Origin: Nostoc sp. ATCC 43529
GTDB taxonomy: Bacteria; Cyanobacteriota; Cyanobacteriia; Cyanobacteriales; Nostocaceae
NCBI GenBank assembly: GCA_003326205.1
Contig: LWTK01000035.1
Location: forward strand, 1 to 64,000
Direction of reading: 5' to 3'
Length of the DNA stretch: 64,000 nt
Each line of letters starts with the position of its first letter. Within the stretch, counting starts at the first letter, position 1. The notes below the pieces were generated by a model, which searched no databases, was not told the origin of the DNA, and was given only the letters and a program-made list of their open reading frames with translations. Shown one piece after another: positions 28,861 through 38,217 of the stretch. The translations under genes and the position numbers were made by a program.

Positions 28861-29526
28861 CTGACCTCAGTTGCACTCTGCGATAAATAGGCAAGATATT
28901 TCTTGGGATGAACTTCTCTTAGGTTTCCCAAATTTGAGTTAACCTATATTTTCTACCTTTAGATATAAGACGTAAAGGGAGAAGTATGGTATTGTTTCAT
29001 ACTTAAAAGGATACCCATGAAGTGATTAATACCAATACCTCAGTGAGTATTGAACTGAGATCGCTGTGATATCAAGCCGACTACGTAGCAGGCTTGATAT
29101 AATTTTCTCGAAGATATCTGTAAAGCTTATTTATTACCCTAAAGAAGATTTATTGAAGAAAGGCAGAAGGCAGGAGGCAGAAGGCAGAAGCAAGAAAATA
29201 CATTTTTTGCCCTCTGCCATAGGGTTTAGAGCAAGTAAATTTATTTATGAAACAAATAAAAATATTTTTTCCGAGACGCACAGCGCCTTTTAAAAAGACG
29301 TTCATTATAAATCCCCTAAATTTATTTATGGGGATTCCAACTGAGCCTCTTGCCTTCTGCCTCTGAGCCAAATCTCTAACTCCGATTTGGCGGTGGGTGC
29401 TTGACGATTGCAAAATGTAAACCAGCGAAAACAAATAAATTAATATTGTATAGTGTTTGACTATGCGATCGAACTAACAACTGTTAAAAGTGTGTTTTTG
29501 GCAAACATGAATATAATGCTCTTATT
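28861..29526. repeat. Repeat-rich intergenic region
   Basis: This 666-base gap between divergent genes has no supported gene. It holds an inverted repeat ATCAAGCC/GGCTTGAT near 29070-29095, a GGCAGAA/GGCAGGA heptamer tract near 29160-29195, a hairpin AATCCCC/GGGGATT at 29309-29335, and a short GCCTTCTGCCTCT run near 29350. The promoters for the TPR gene and the ABC transporter should lie at its edges. Confidence 0.65.
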
Positions 29527-31410
29527 ATGAGCATCTACCAATCTCTCAACAAAAAATCATACACACAACACGGTCGCGGTGAAAATGACTGGCGGTTGTT
29601 TCTGCGTTTAGTGCCTTATGCCCGTCGCAATGGCGGACTGTTGGCACTTTCGATGTTCTCACTCGTGCCGATCGCCATCGCTAATGCCGTACAACCACTG
29701 TTAATTGGACAAATAATTTCCCTGATCCGCGAGGAACCAAGTACCTACGAATTCCTGAGGAATCGTCCGTCCCCCCAAGCGCTAAATATCTTAGAAGGGT
29801 TATTGCTGATTTCAATTGCCATCCGCTTGGTGTTGACAGGCTATCAGGGTTATCTCGTACAGAAGTTAGGGCAACAAATCACCACAGCAATTCGCCAAGA
29901 CTTATTCCACCATGTAACATCTCTGGCGGTACGGTTTTTTGACAGGACACCCGTAGGTAAATTAATTACCAGAATCACCAGTGATGTAGAAGTTTTAGGC
30001 GATGTGTTTTCTACTGGGGCGATCGGCATTGTGTCCGATTTGTTCTCCATGCTGGTGATTATAGCTTTAATGCTTTCTCTTCAATGGCAACTTGCTTGCT
30101 TGTTACTATTGATGCTGTTACCAATTACGTGGGTGACAATTTACTTACAAAAACAGTATCGCAAAGCCAATTACAAAGGACGGGAAGAACTTTCTATACT
30201 AAATTCTCAGCTACAAGAAAATGTAGTTGGTATTAACGTAGTGCAGTTGTTCCGCAGAGAAAAATTTAATGCTGAATTATTTCGTGCCACCAACAACCGC
30301 TACACTCAACAAGTAGATAAAAATATCTTTTATGATGCAGCTGTTTCTGCCACCTTGGAATGGATTGGACTGGTGGCGATCGCAGGTGTTTTATGGTTGG
30401 GTGGTTTGATGCTTTTAGATAAAGACTTGACTTTTGGTACTTTATCAGCATTTATTTTATATGCCCAGCGATTATTCGACCCATTAAGGAACTTTGCCGA
30501 AAAATTTACCGTAATTCAAGCTGGTTTCACAGCCATTGAACGCGTCAGCGATATATTAGATGAACCGATAGAAATCCGCGATCGAACTAATGTACGCTAC
30601 TCAATTCTTGATGCTAAATTCGGCTACATCGACGAGATAGTTGCAAATTTAGAATCTCCAGATATCGAATCACCGCCTGAACTCGGAGAAATTCGTTTTG
30701 AACACGTTTGGTTTGCTTATAAAAACGATGATTATGTAATTAAAGATTTAGATTTCACCATTCATCCTGGTGAAAAAGTCGCATTAGTCGGCCCCACAGG
30801 TGCGGGTAAAACTTCGATTATTCGGCTTTTATGTCGCCTTTACGAACCCACCCAAGGACGCATTCTTATAGATGGCATAGATATAAAAGAAGTGCCACAA
30901 GCAGAACTGCGACGTTACATGGCAGTAATTTTACAAGACGGTTTTGTCTTTGCTGGTGATGTTAAAAGCAACATTTCTTTAGGAGATGGTTATACAATTG
31001 AACAGATTCAGCAAGCAGCTGAAAAAACCAATATTTCCCAGTTTATAGAAGAGTTACCCCAAAGCTACGATACTCAACTTCGAGAAAGAGGCACAAATAT
31101 TTCTAGCGGACAAAAGCAACTTTTAGCCTTTGCTCGTGCTGCCATTCGCGATCCGCAAATTTTAGTATTAGATGAAGCAACTGCTAGTTTAGATGTTGGC
31201 ACAGAAGCTTTAATTCAAGAAGCATTAGACCAGCTTTTGTTCAGACGCACCGCGATTATTATTGCTCACCGTTTATCTACAATTCGCAATGTAGACCGGA
31301 TTTTTGTTTTGAAGCGTGGCGAATTAATCGAACAAGGAAGTCACGAACAATTACTACAACAAGGTGGACTTTACGCCACATTACATAACTTGCAGATGTT
31401 GGGAACTTAG
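29527..31410 (+). CDS. ABC exporter, fused permease and ATPase
   Basis: The 627-residue half-transporter has a six-helix ABC membrane domain (residues about 40-330), then an ATPase domain with Walker A GPTGAGKTS near residue 421, signature NISSGQKQLLAFARA near 524 and Walker B ILVLDEATASLD near 546. The C-terminal switch histidine lies in IIIAHRLSTIRN. It resembles lipid or drug exporters of the MsbA/YheH type and works as a homo- or heterodimer. A segment of about 25 extra residues before the ATPase domain is acidic. The substrate is unknown. Confidence 0.94.
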   Translation: MSIYQSLNKKSYTQHGRGENDWRLFLRLVPYARRNGGLLALSMFSLVPIAIANAVQPLLIGQIISLIREEPSTYEFLRNRPSPQALNILEGLLLISIAIRLVLTGYQGYLVQKLGQQITTAIRQDLFHHVTSLAVRFFDRTPVGKLITRITSDVEVLGDVFSTGAIGIVSDLFSMLVIIALMLSLQWQLACLLLLMLLPITWVTIYLQKQYRKANYKGREELSILNSQLQENVVGINVVQLFRREKFNAELFRATNNRYTQQVDKNIFYDAAVSATLEWIGLVAIAGVLWLGGLMLLDKDLTFGTLSAFILYAQRLFDPLRNFAEKFTVIQAGFTAIERVSDILDEPIEIRDRTNVRYSILDAKFGYIDEIVANLESPDIESPPELGEIRFEHVWFAYKNDDYVIKDLDFTIHPGEKVALVGPTGAGKTSIIRLLCRLYEPTQGRILIDGIDIKEVPQAELRRYMAVILQDGFVFAGDVKSNISLGDGYTIEQIQQAAEKTNISQFIEELPQSYDTQLRERGTNISSGQKQLLAFARAAIRDPQILVLDEATASLDVGTEALIQEALDQLLFRRTAIIIAHRLSTIRNVDRIFVLKRGELIEQGSHEQLLQQGGLYATLHNLQMLGT

Positions 31411-31424
31411 AGGTTATTTATATA

Positions 31425-31594
31425 GCAGGAGGCAGGAGGCAGGAGGCAGGAGGCAGGAGGTAGGAGGTAGGAGGCAGGAGGTAGGAGGCAGGAGGCAGGA
31501 GGCAGGAGGCAGGAGGCAGGAGGCAGAAGGCAGGAGGCAGGAGGTAGGAGGCAGGAGGCAGGAGGTAGGAGGCAGGAGGCAGGAGGCAGGAGGC
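31425..31594. repeat. Long (GGCAGGA)n heptanucleotide tandem repeat
   Basis: About 24 copies of GGCAGGA, with some GGTAGGA and GGCAGAA variants, form an uninterrupted 170-base array directly after the ABC transporter gene. Because the unit is seven bases, every frame stays open, which creates false ORFs on both strands. The same unit, inverted, occurs at 35376-35452 and in short form near 29160. Confidence 0.95.
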
Positions 31595-31705
31595 ATATCT
31601 GTGACGACATCTACAACAAAAAATAAAATAGCAACTCCAGCATCTAGGGACTGAAGTTGCCGCACTTTCACGAAAGTCCATCTTGGCAGACTGAAAATCT
31701 CTAAT

Positions 31706-32383
31706 CTAAACCAACGCTGCCACCTTCTCTAACAATCCTTGAAATAACCGTAAGCCATCGCTATTGCCCAATGTCGCATCAGACGCTCTTTCTGGGTGCG
31801 GCATCATACCCAAAACATTGCCACGGCGATCGCAAATCCCCGCAATATTGTTCAATGAACCATTGGGATTCTCTCCTGCATAGCGGAACAAGACTTGTCC
31901 GTTATCTTCAATTTCAGCCAGAGTGGCTGCGTCAGCGTAGAATCGTCCTTCGCCGTGGGCAATGGGCAAAGTGATAACTTCACCATCGTTATAGGTTTGC
32001 GTCCAAGGGAGATTGGTACGCTCAACTTTTATCGAAATGCGATCGCAGATAAAATGTAAATCTCGATTTCTGGTTAACACCCCCGGCAACAAACCAGCTT
32101 CAGTTAATACCTGAAAGCCATTACAAATACCGAGGACAAACTTACCCTTTTGGGCATGTTCGATAACCTGCTGCATCACAGGTGAAAACCGGGCGATGGC
32201 GCCACACCGGAGATAATCCCCGTAACTAAAGCCACCTGGTATAACAATCACATCCAAATCGGCAATGTCTGTGTCTTGATGCCAAACCATGCGAGTTGGT
32301 TGCCCCAACAAATCTCTGGTGACATAAGCGACATCGCGATCGCAATTAGAACCCGGAAAAACAACAACACCGAATTTAGTCAT
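31706..32383 (-). CDS. purQ: Phosphoribosylformylglycinamidine synthase, glutaminase subunit
   Basis: PurQ releases ammonia from glutamine for the FGAM synthase step of purine synthesis, working with PurL and PurS. The 225-residue class I glutamine amidotransferase has the nucleophile loop GICNGFQVLTE, PGGFSYGDYLRCGAIAR, and the C-terminal MMPHPERASD with catalytic His and Glu. It lies downstream of purS on the same strand. Its ATG sits at the edge of an ATGACTA heptamer repeat, and no Shine-Dalgarno sequence is visible. Confidence 0.97.
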   Translation of the reverse strand: MTKFGVVVFPGSNCDRDVAYVTRDLLGQPTRMVWHQDTDIADLDVIVIPGGFSYGDYLRCGAIARFSPVMQQVIEHAQKGKFVLGICNGFQVLTEAGLLPGVLTRNRDLHFICDRISIKVERTNLPWTQTYNDGEVITLPIAHGEGRFYADAATLAEIEDNGQVLFRYAGENPNGSLNNIAGICDRRGNVLGMMPHPERASDATLGNSDGLRLFQGLLEKVAALV

Positions 32384-32450
32384 TAGTTATTAGTCATTGG
32401 TCATTGGTCATTGGTCATTGGTCATTGGTCATTAGTCATTAGTCATTGGG
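32384..32450. repeat. Heptanucleotide repeat abutting the purQ start codon
   Basis: About nine copies of TCATTGG/TCATTAG (reverse strand CCAATGA/CTAATGA) run from the purQ start codon toward purS. On the coding strand the repeat reads ATGACTA/ATGACCA, the same as the first codons of purQ. Confidence 0.9.
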
Positions 32451-32520
32451 CATTTGTTTTTCTCCACGTCTTTGCGTCCCCGTGTCTTTGCGTCTTTGCG
32501 TCCCCGCGTCCCCCCAGTCC

Positions 32521-32799
32521 CTAAAACACCCCTGTCTGTGATTCGACTTCAATCAAATCAAAGCGATAATTTTCAATTACCGGATTTGCTAGCATTTGGT
32601 CACAAATGTTATTGAGGTCTTGACGCGCTTTTTTCTCATCAGGTGAGACGATGATTAGTTCAATGTACTTACCAATCCTTAGTTGCTCAACGTTAGCGTA
32701 TCCCAGCTGTTGAAGACCGGATTGTACAGCCACACCAGCAGGGTCTAAGACTGAAGGACGAAGTGTCACGTGAATTTTGGCTAAATACTTCCTTTGCAC
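32521..32799 (-). CDS. purS: Phosphoribosylformylglycinamidine synthase subunit PurS
   Basis: PurS is the small structural subunit that joins PurQ and PurL in the FGAM synthase complex. The 92-residue product has the family pattern KIHVTLRPSVLDPAGVAVQS, LGYANVEQLRIGKYIEL and the C-terminal NPVIENYRFDL. It precedes purQ by 137 bases, filled mainly by a heptamer repeat. Both belong to the core purine pathway, separate from the purine genes in the 51-64 kb cluster. Confidence 0.96.
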   Translation of the reverse strand: MQRKYLAKIHVTLRPSVLDPAGVAVQSGLQQLGYANVEQLRIGKYIELIIVSPDEKKARQDLNNICDQMLANPVIENYRFDLIEVESQTGVF

Positions 32800-32944
32800 G
32801 GCTTTTTGCTGAATGCTGCGATCGCTATACTATAACTTTCTGTTCCAACTGAGTGAAAATAAGATTACGAAGCAGTTAGAGTTAATTTATTAATTAGTCA
32901 TTCCAACAGCTTCAAATTCCAGTGGCATATTTAAATAATTGTCT

Positions 32945-33328
32945 ATGACAGTCATACGCACCCGCAGTCAAGAGCGTATTTTGAACCTGCTAAAAACCAT
33001 CAAAAAAGGCATTTCTGCCCAGGATATTTATGTAGAACTACGCAACAGCAACCAAGGTATGGGTTTAGCGACGGTTTACCGTTCCCTAGAAGCCTTAAAA
33101 CTAGAAGGCATGGTACAAATGCGGAATTTGGCTAACGGTGAAGCCCTTTACAGCCTAACGCAGCAAGACAAACACCACCTTACTTGCTTGCAATGCGGTA
33201 CATCAATTCAAATTAATCAATGCCCAGTCCATAACCTAGAAGACCAGTTAGAAGCCAACCATAAATTTAAAATTTTTTATCACACCCTAGAGTTTTTTGG
33301 CTTGTGTAGCCAATGTCAAAGTTTGTAA
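32945..33328 (+). CDS. Fur-family transcriptional regulator, likely Zur/FurB
   Basis: From ATG 32945 the protein has 127 residues. A winged-helix domain (SAQDIYVELR, GLATVYRSLEALKLEG) is followed by a metal-binding dimerisation domain with two CxxC motifs (CLQC and CSQC) and a KHHL segment. Such proteins repress metal-uptake or peroxide genes. The short N-terminus TRSQERILNLLKTIK and the double CxxC remind me of the Anabaena FurB/Zur protein, but the metal specificity is not proven by sequence. It is divergent from purS. Confidence 0.85.
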   Translation: MTVIRTRSQERILNLLKTIKKGISAQDIYVELRNSNQGMGLATVYRSLEALKLEGMVQMRNLANGEALYSLTQQDKHHLTCLQCGTSIQINQCPVHNLEDQLEANHKFKIFYHTLEFFGLCSQCQSL

Positions 33329-33334
33329 GAGGCA

Positions 33335-33460
33335 TGGGGCATTGGACATGGGGCATGGGGCATGGGGCATGTTGAGGCTTAAAGTTATTCTTCATTGTCC
33401 CTAGTTCCCAGTTTCCAGTCCCCAGTCCCCAGTCCCCATTCCCCATTCCCCACTCCTCAC
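33335..33460. repeat. Degenerate heptamer repeats between fur-like and SPFH genes
   Basis: GGGGCAT repeats (33340-33372) are followed by CCCAGTC/CCCATTC repeats (33411-33456). The second tract reaches the stop of the SPFH gene and encodes no supported product. Confidence 0.85.
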
Positions 33461-34464
33461 CCAGGCCGATTATTGCCTGTCGATATTTCCCCACTAAATA
33501 AGGGGTTAGAGTTTCCATTAGTAGCGTCGGCAACGATGGAACGCATTCCTTCTAGAGTGGCAGGAATAGTGCGCGGGTCCATAAACATTACCTTGCTGCT
33601 GTCGCTGCTGCCAATTTTTGTACCCATTTCTAGATAATTTTGGGCGAGTAAGAACTGCAATGCTTGTTGTGCGTTTTCTTCAGATCTGAGAGTATTAGTA
33701 ATAATTTGCATTGCTTCTGCGGTTGCTTGGGCTTTGAGAACTTGTTGCTGACGTTCCGCTTGCGCTTGCAAGACAATGGTTTTTTGTTGCGCTTCGGCTT
33801 GCAGAATTGTCGCTTTTTGACGAGCTTCGGCATCTAGGATTTGTGCCTCAGCTTTACCTCTAGCGCTATTAATGGCAGCTTCCCGTTCCCCCTCAGAATT
33901 GAGAATTGCTGCCCGTCGGCGTCGTTCTGCTGACATTTGTAATTCCATTGATTCTTGGACTGCTTGCGAAGGAATAATATCGCGCAGTTCTACCCGTGTC
34001 ACCTTCACGCCCCAAGGATCGGTAGCAATGTCTAAATCCCTTAACAAGAGTTCATTGATTTGGGTACGGGCTGTAAAAGTTTGATCTAACTCTAGTTGTC
34101 CCATTTCCGAACGAATTTGGGTAAGCACCAAATTCACCATCGCCGACTGAAGATTTTCCACCTTATACCAGGCTTTTTCCATATCCACGATGCGCCAATA
34201 AACCACCGCATCTACTTCAATGCTCACGTTGTCGCGGGTGATGCATTTTTGTGGGGGAATATCTAAGACTTTTTCGCGGATGGTTTCTTTATAAACAATT
34301 TTATCTAGAAAAGGAATGACAAAATTCAAGCCTGGTTCTAGCTTTTTGTTATAACTACCCAATCTTTCCACCAAAGCTTCATTACCTTGATTGACAACTT
34401 TCACAGATCCCGCTACAGCAGAACCACCAAGGGCTAAAAAGACGAGTAAAAATAATTGTTCCAT
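33457..34464 (-). CDS. SPFH/Band 7 (stomatin/paraslipin-like) membrane protein
   Basis: The 335-residue protein has one N-terminal hydrophobic helix, then an SPFH domain ([44 protein letters not shown]). A long Ala/Glu/Gln-rich coiled coil (residues about 195-265) completes it. Such proteins form oligomeric membrane scaffolds and affect protease activity or membrane order. It lies downstream of an NfeD gene on the same strand, the usual partner of bacterial SPFH proteins. AGGAGA precedes the ATG. Confidence 0.93.
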   Translation of the reverse strand: MEQLFLLVFLALGGSAVAGSVKVVNQGNEALVERLGSYNKKLEPGLNFVIPFLDKIVYKETIREKVLDIPPQKCITRDNVSIEVDAVVYWRIVDMEKAWYKVENLQSAMVNLVLTQIRSEMGQLELDQTFTARTQINELLLRDLDIATDPWGVKVTRVELRDIIPSQAVQESMELQMSAERRRRAAILNSEGEREAAINSARGKAEAQILDAEARQKATILQAEAQQKTIVLQAQAERQQQVLKAQATAEAMQIITNTLRSEENAQQALQFLLAQNYLEMGTKIGSSDSSKVMFMDPRTIPATLEGMRSIVADATNGNSNPLFSGEISTGNNRPG

Positions 34465-34616
34465 TTTGAATCTCCTGATTTTTTTGATTAAATATCTATC
34501 ACTAAAAAGGGGAAATATCGGGGAGGTGGAGACTGGGGGAGAGCAGAGGGGCAGAAAGCGGGGGGCAGGGGAGAAGATCCTACCTTCTGCGAAGAATTCC
34601 CCATCCTCTTCCTATG

Positions 34617-34650
34617 CCCAATGACTAATGACCAATGACTAATGACTAAG
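34617..34650. repeat. Short (AATGACY)n tract
   Basis: Four to five copies of AATGACT/AATGACC lie just before the NfeD stop codon, in the gap between NfeD and the SPFH gene. Confidence 0.8.
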
Positions 34651-35080
34651 AATGCAACAAATTTTCTGGTATCACAATTAAAGTAGTGCCTTCTCTTCTG
34701 ACTACATAAACTCTTTGATGGGGCGCTATGCTGAATTTGTCATCGTCACATCGCGCTTGCCAAGAATTTCCCTCGTACAGGACTCGCCCTGTTTTCCCAG
34801 GTGGAATTTCTGTTAAGGTTTCAGCTGTGACTGCATCTTGAATTTTTGACTTACGCCGTCGCGGTTGCAAAAAGCGGCGGGAAAGCACAATTAGTGTTGT
34901 GGAAAGCAACAGCCAAACTACAATTTGCAACCATACACTTGTTAAACCGACTCCAGACAGCAGCGCTACGATAAAAGCGCTAATTCCCATCATGAAGGCA
35001 ACGAACGCTGATGGTAAGAACAGTTCGGTTAAACATAGAACTGCTCCTGCAAGAAGCCAAATTAAAGTAAAACTTGGCAT
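34646..35080 (-). CDS. NfeD-family membrane protein
   Basis: The 144-residue protein has two or three N-terminal hydrophobic helices with FLPSAFVAFMMGISAFIVAL and a C-terminal small OB-fold domain (TEIPPGKTGRVLYEGNSWQA, ending VYVVRREGTTLIVIPE). This is the short NfeD form, without the ClpP-like protease part. NfeD and SPFH proteins are commonly encoded together and interact. The gene precedes the SPFH gene by 181 bases on the same strand. Confidence 0.9.
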   Translation of the reverse strand: MPSFTLIWLLAGAVLCLTELFLPSAFVAFMMGISAFIVALLSGVGLTSVWLQIVVWLLLSTTLIVLSRRFLQPRRRKSKIQDAVTAETLTEIPPGKTGRVLYEGNSWQARCDDDKFSIAPHQRVYVVRREGTTLIVIPENLLHS

Positions 35081-35584
35081 AGCGCTATCCTAAAGACTCT
35101 ACATTGACGTAAATGCATTTATACGATTAGATACACCCAGACGTAGGCTATTAACAGAAAACAAAATTTGGTTTTTTTACCAAAAAGGCAGGAGTTAAAA
35201 AGCAGGGGGCAAGAGGTTATGAGTATTAATTAAAACTTTAGCTCTGGGTCTGGCTGAGTAAAAACCAATAATTATACTGACACTGCTTGCAGCAAAGTAT
35301 AAAACGCAAAGTCGAGCCAGTGACACTTTGTAAGAGAACGTCCTTATTTGAATCCCACTTTTTTAAAGGTGGATTCCTCCTGCCTCCTGCCTCCTGCCTC
35401 CTGCCTCCTGCCTCCTGCCTCCTGCCTCTTGCCTCTTGCCTCTTGCCTCCTGAACATTTGATTAATTTCAGTAACAAGGTGTAGCCAGGTGTACACAAGT
35501 CCAGTCTATTCTAGCCTTCAAGTTGTTGGCAGCTAAATTTAATCGAAATTCATGAGTTAATTTTTTTCTTGAATTTATACCCTT
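35081..35584. other. Intergenic region with heptamer tract
   Basis: The 504-base gap between divergent NfeD and PP2C genes holds the (GGCAGGA)n-type repeat at 35376-35452 and an AT-rich right part. I see no gene. The PP2C promoter should lie within 35455-35580, but no clear element is seen. Confidence 0.5.
35376..35452. repeat. (TCCTGCC)n heptanucleotide tandem repeat
   Basis: Eleven near-perfect copies of TCCTGCC, the last three as TCTTGCC, occur here. The unit is the reverse complement of that in the array at 31425-31594. Confidence 0.95.
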
Positions 35585-37579
35585 ATGATTTCTATTCAAC
35601 CGATAATTTATTGTATAAATCCAACTTGCCATGAACCCATTAATTCTCAGGAAAATACTGTCTGTGCCAGCTGCCAAACTCCCCTAGTTCACCGCTATCT
35701 GTGGGCTGTTGGCTCGGTGTCTGCCACAATACCGCCAGGTACAAAGGTAGCAAATAGATATGAGGTAATTAGCTACCAAGTTTGGCTCGATAGTCAACCA
35801 GGACTGCCGCCAGATGTACCTGAGGAATTGCCGAAAGCAATAATTCCCTATTTACGGTTATCTCAAGAACGGTTACATTTACCCCAAGTTTATGGGTTTG
35901 CTCGTGGCGTTGAGGGAAGTGCAGGTGATATCCTTTTATTGGAAAATGTTCCAATAGATGAAAGGGGACATATTTACCCCAGTATTTCTGAAGCGTGGGA
36001 GCAAGCAACGGCGGTAAGACAAGTTTATTGGCTGTGGCAAATTCTTCAACTTTGGACACCTTTATCAGAATGGGGACTTAGCCGCAGTTTATTGGTGCGA
36101 GATAATTTGAGAGTCCAAGGTTGGTGTGTGCGACTGTTGCAATTTTATCAAACACCAACAGCCGAGAAACTGAGTTTGCGACATTTAGGACTATGTTGGC
36201 AGCCTTGGGTAGCGTCTGCAAAAACATCTGTAGCCAAACGGTTGCAAAATATAGTCCAACAGATGTGTGAAACTCAGGTGGAGTTAGATGCGATCGCTAC
36301 TCAACTCAATCATTTATTATTAGCATCTGCGGCAGAGTTGCCGTTAAGTCTCAAGGTGGCAGGCTCTACAGATACTGGCCAAGTAATGCCGCAAAATGAA
36401 GATACTTGTTATCCTAATGCTTTGAGTGACTTTGACGATCGCTTACTACCTCAGTTGTCCATTGTTTGCGATGGTATTGGCGGACATGAAGGTGGTGAGG
36501 TTGCTAGCCGCTTGGCAGTGGAGTCTGTCAAGTTGCAAATTCGCGTTTTGTTAGCGGAGGTAGCAGCCCAAAATCAACTTGTATCGCCACAGTTGTTGCA
36601 AGAACAACTAGAAGCAAGCTTGCGAGTAGCAAATAATGTGATTTCTGCCCGCAATGACGAGCAAAATCGCCAAGGCAGAGAACGTATGGCCACAACCATT
36701 GTCATGGCTGTGCAAGTTCCACAACGAATTGAAACTATTTCTGGGCAGCAATCAAACAACAGTCATGAACTATACTTAGTTCATCTTGGTGATAGCCGTG
36801 CCTATTGGATTACTCCAAATTATTGTCAGCTATTAACAATAGATGATGATGTAGCCGCACGGGAAGTACGTTTTGCAAAAAGCTTGTATCGTCAGGCACT
36901 TTTAAGACCAGATGCTACCGCCTTAACTCAAGCTTTGGGAACAAGAGATTCAGAATCTTTGCGTTTAACGGTTGAGCGTTTCATTCTGGAAGAAGATGGT
37001 ATATTGTTGCTGTGTTCTGATGGTTTAAGCGATCGCAATTGGGTTGAACAATATTGGCGCGACTATACAAAACCCGTGTTTGCAGGTGAAGTGACACTTG
37101 AAGATGCTGTGGGCAATTGGATTAACCTGGCAAATGAAAAAAATGGGCGTGATAATATCTCGGTTGTTCTGACTTATTGCCGTGTTTCCCCAGAATATGT
37201 ACCACCCGTTACTCCCACGCCGCCAGTTGAAGTTCTAGAACCAGAAATAGAACAACTAGTAGAACAAGAAGAATTACCAGAACTAGAAGAAGCAACTTCT
37301 TTTATAGAAAGTTCCGAAGAATCACTAGACTTAGATTTAGATTTGGATACTCCAGAGGAGCCAGTCACAACTCCTGAAACCCCAGAAATTCCACCAACTT
37401 TAATCGAAAAGCCTCCTTTGCGTAAACATTTGCTAATGCTGGGGGGAGCGTTGGCGTTGCTTGTGGGAGGTACAAGCCTGGGAATATTTGCTTGGTGGCA
37501 AATTAACCCTCAAGGGTTTGAGCAAGTGTGTCGGCAATTTCCTGCAAGACTACAGCAAGTGTGTCGGGGTGGGAAATAG
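35585..37579 (+). CDS. Zinc ribbon-pseudokinase-like-PP2C phosphatase, membrane-anchored
   Basis: The 664-residue protein has four parts. An N-terminal zinc-ribbon-like segment carries CINPTCHEP...CASC within residues 10-34. A 190-residue region resembles a degenerate kinase domain (GTKVANRYEVI, LHLPQVYGFA, LLLENVPIDE) without kinase catalytic motifs. A PP2C domain spans about residues 255-535, with QNEDTCYPN, VCDGIGGHEGGEVAS, HLGDSRAYWI, CSDGLSDR and GRDNISVVL, so metal-binding aspartates are present. An acidic linker and one transmembrane helix near residue 620 complete it. It should dephosphorylate Ser/Thr of an unknown target. A possible TTG start is not needed; ATG 35585 fits. Confidence 0.9.
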   Translation: MISIQPIIYCINPTCHEPINSQENTVCASCQTPLVHRYLWAVGSVSATIPPGTKVANRYEVISYQVWLDSQPGLPPDVPEELPKAIIPYLRLSQERLHLPQVYGFARGVEGSAGDILLLENVPIDERGHIYPSISEAWEQATAVRQVYWLWQILQLWTPLSEWGLSRSLLVRDNLRVQGWCVRLLQFYQTPTAEKLSLRHLGLCWQPWVASAKTSVAKRLQNIVQQMCETQVELDAIATQLNHLLLASAAELPLSLKVAGSTDTGQVMPQNEDTCYPNALSDFDDRLLPQLSIVCDGIGGHEGGEVASRLAVESVKLQIRVLLAEVAAQNQLVSPQLLQEQLEASLRVANNVISARNDEQNRQGRERMATTIVMAVQVPQRIETISGQQSNNSHELYLVHLGDSRAYWITPNYCQLLTIDDDVAAREVRFAKSLYRQALLRPDATALTQALGTRDSESLRLTVERFILEEDGILLLCSDGLSDRNWVEQYWRDYTKPVFAGEVTLEDAVGNWINLANEKNGRDNISVVLTYCRVSPEYVPPVTPTPPVEVLEPEIEQLVEQEELPELEEATSFIESSEESLDLDLDLDTPEEPVTTPETPEIPPTLIEKPPLRKHLLMLGGALALLVGGTSLGIFAWWQINPQGFEQVCRQFPARLQQVCRGGK

Positions 37580-37821
37580 GGCATTGGGCGTTGGCTGACA
37601 GTCAACTTAACGCAAAACAGGCAGTTAGAAACCGCGTCTACACAAACAAAAGCTACCGATCCTGGGTTCAAAACCTTAATTTTTCGTTAGTCCGCGTAGG
37701 TGGTCACTGAAGCTCACTCGAAGTACGGACTACCCTTCTCTACGAGAGGCTGCGCCAACGGGAAGGCTTCGCCTACGTTTGTGTAGCCGCGAATTCTATT
37801 CGCCAAAGCTTAAATTGACAC

Positions 37822-38033
37822 TTTCCTCAAGTCAATAGCCGCTTTCCTTGAGACAATAGTGGCTATCCTTGAGACAATAGCGACTATCCTCAAGACAATA
37901 GTGGCTTATCCTTAAGCCAATAGTGACTATCCTTGAAACAATAGTGGCTATCCTTGAAACAATAGTGGCTATCCTTGAGACAATAGTGGCTATCCTTGAG
38001 ACAATAGTGGCTATCCTTGAAACAATAGTGGCT
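37822..38033. repeat. 21-base tandem repeat array, about ten copies
   Basis: The unit is ACAATAGTGGCTATCCTTGAG with single-base variants (GAAAC/GAGAC, CGAC/TGGC). Being a multiple of three, it leaves one minus-strand frame open that would encode a DSHYCFK/DSHYCLK heptapeptide repeat. There is no start-site support for that frame, so I treat the array as noncoding. Confidence 0.85.
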
Positions 38034-38217
38034 TCGCTTCACTCGAAAGCGGTGTAGTAAAAGTTTAACTGGTGAAGTAAACACTGTGAAGCGATCGCAC
38101 TACAGATGAGTTTACATGATTTTGGAAAGGGCGATCGCTAGCTTATCTAATGCTGTATTTATTTATGGCGACCATACCAGACATGCAGCGTTTTTCAGTA
38201 AATGAAATACATAGGCA

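Noticed and set aside
29066..29434. Small ORFs in the gap before the ABC transporter
   Set aside because: They cross heptamer repeats and hairpins and show no conserved motif or ribosome binding site.
31407..31681. Several ORFs of Pro/Leu/Cys- or Arg/Gly-rich repeats on both strands
   Set aside because: They are produced by the seven-base (GGCAGGA)n array, which leaves all frames open. There is no start site or codon bias.
37640..37680. tRNA-like GGGTTCAAAACC T-arm
   Set aside because: No acceptor stem, D-arm or anticodon arm could be matched around it.
37822..38033. CRISPR array
   Set aside because: The 21-base units are directly adjacent without unique spacers, and no cas gene is in the window.
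37890..38084. Minus-strand ORF encoding repeated DSHYCFK
   Set aside because: It follows from the 21-base tandem unit. It has no ribosome binding site and its ends run into unrelated sequence.
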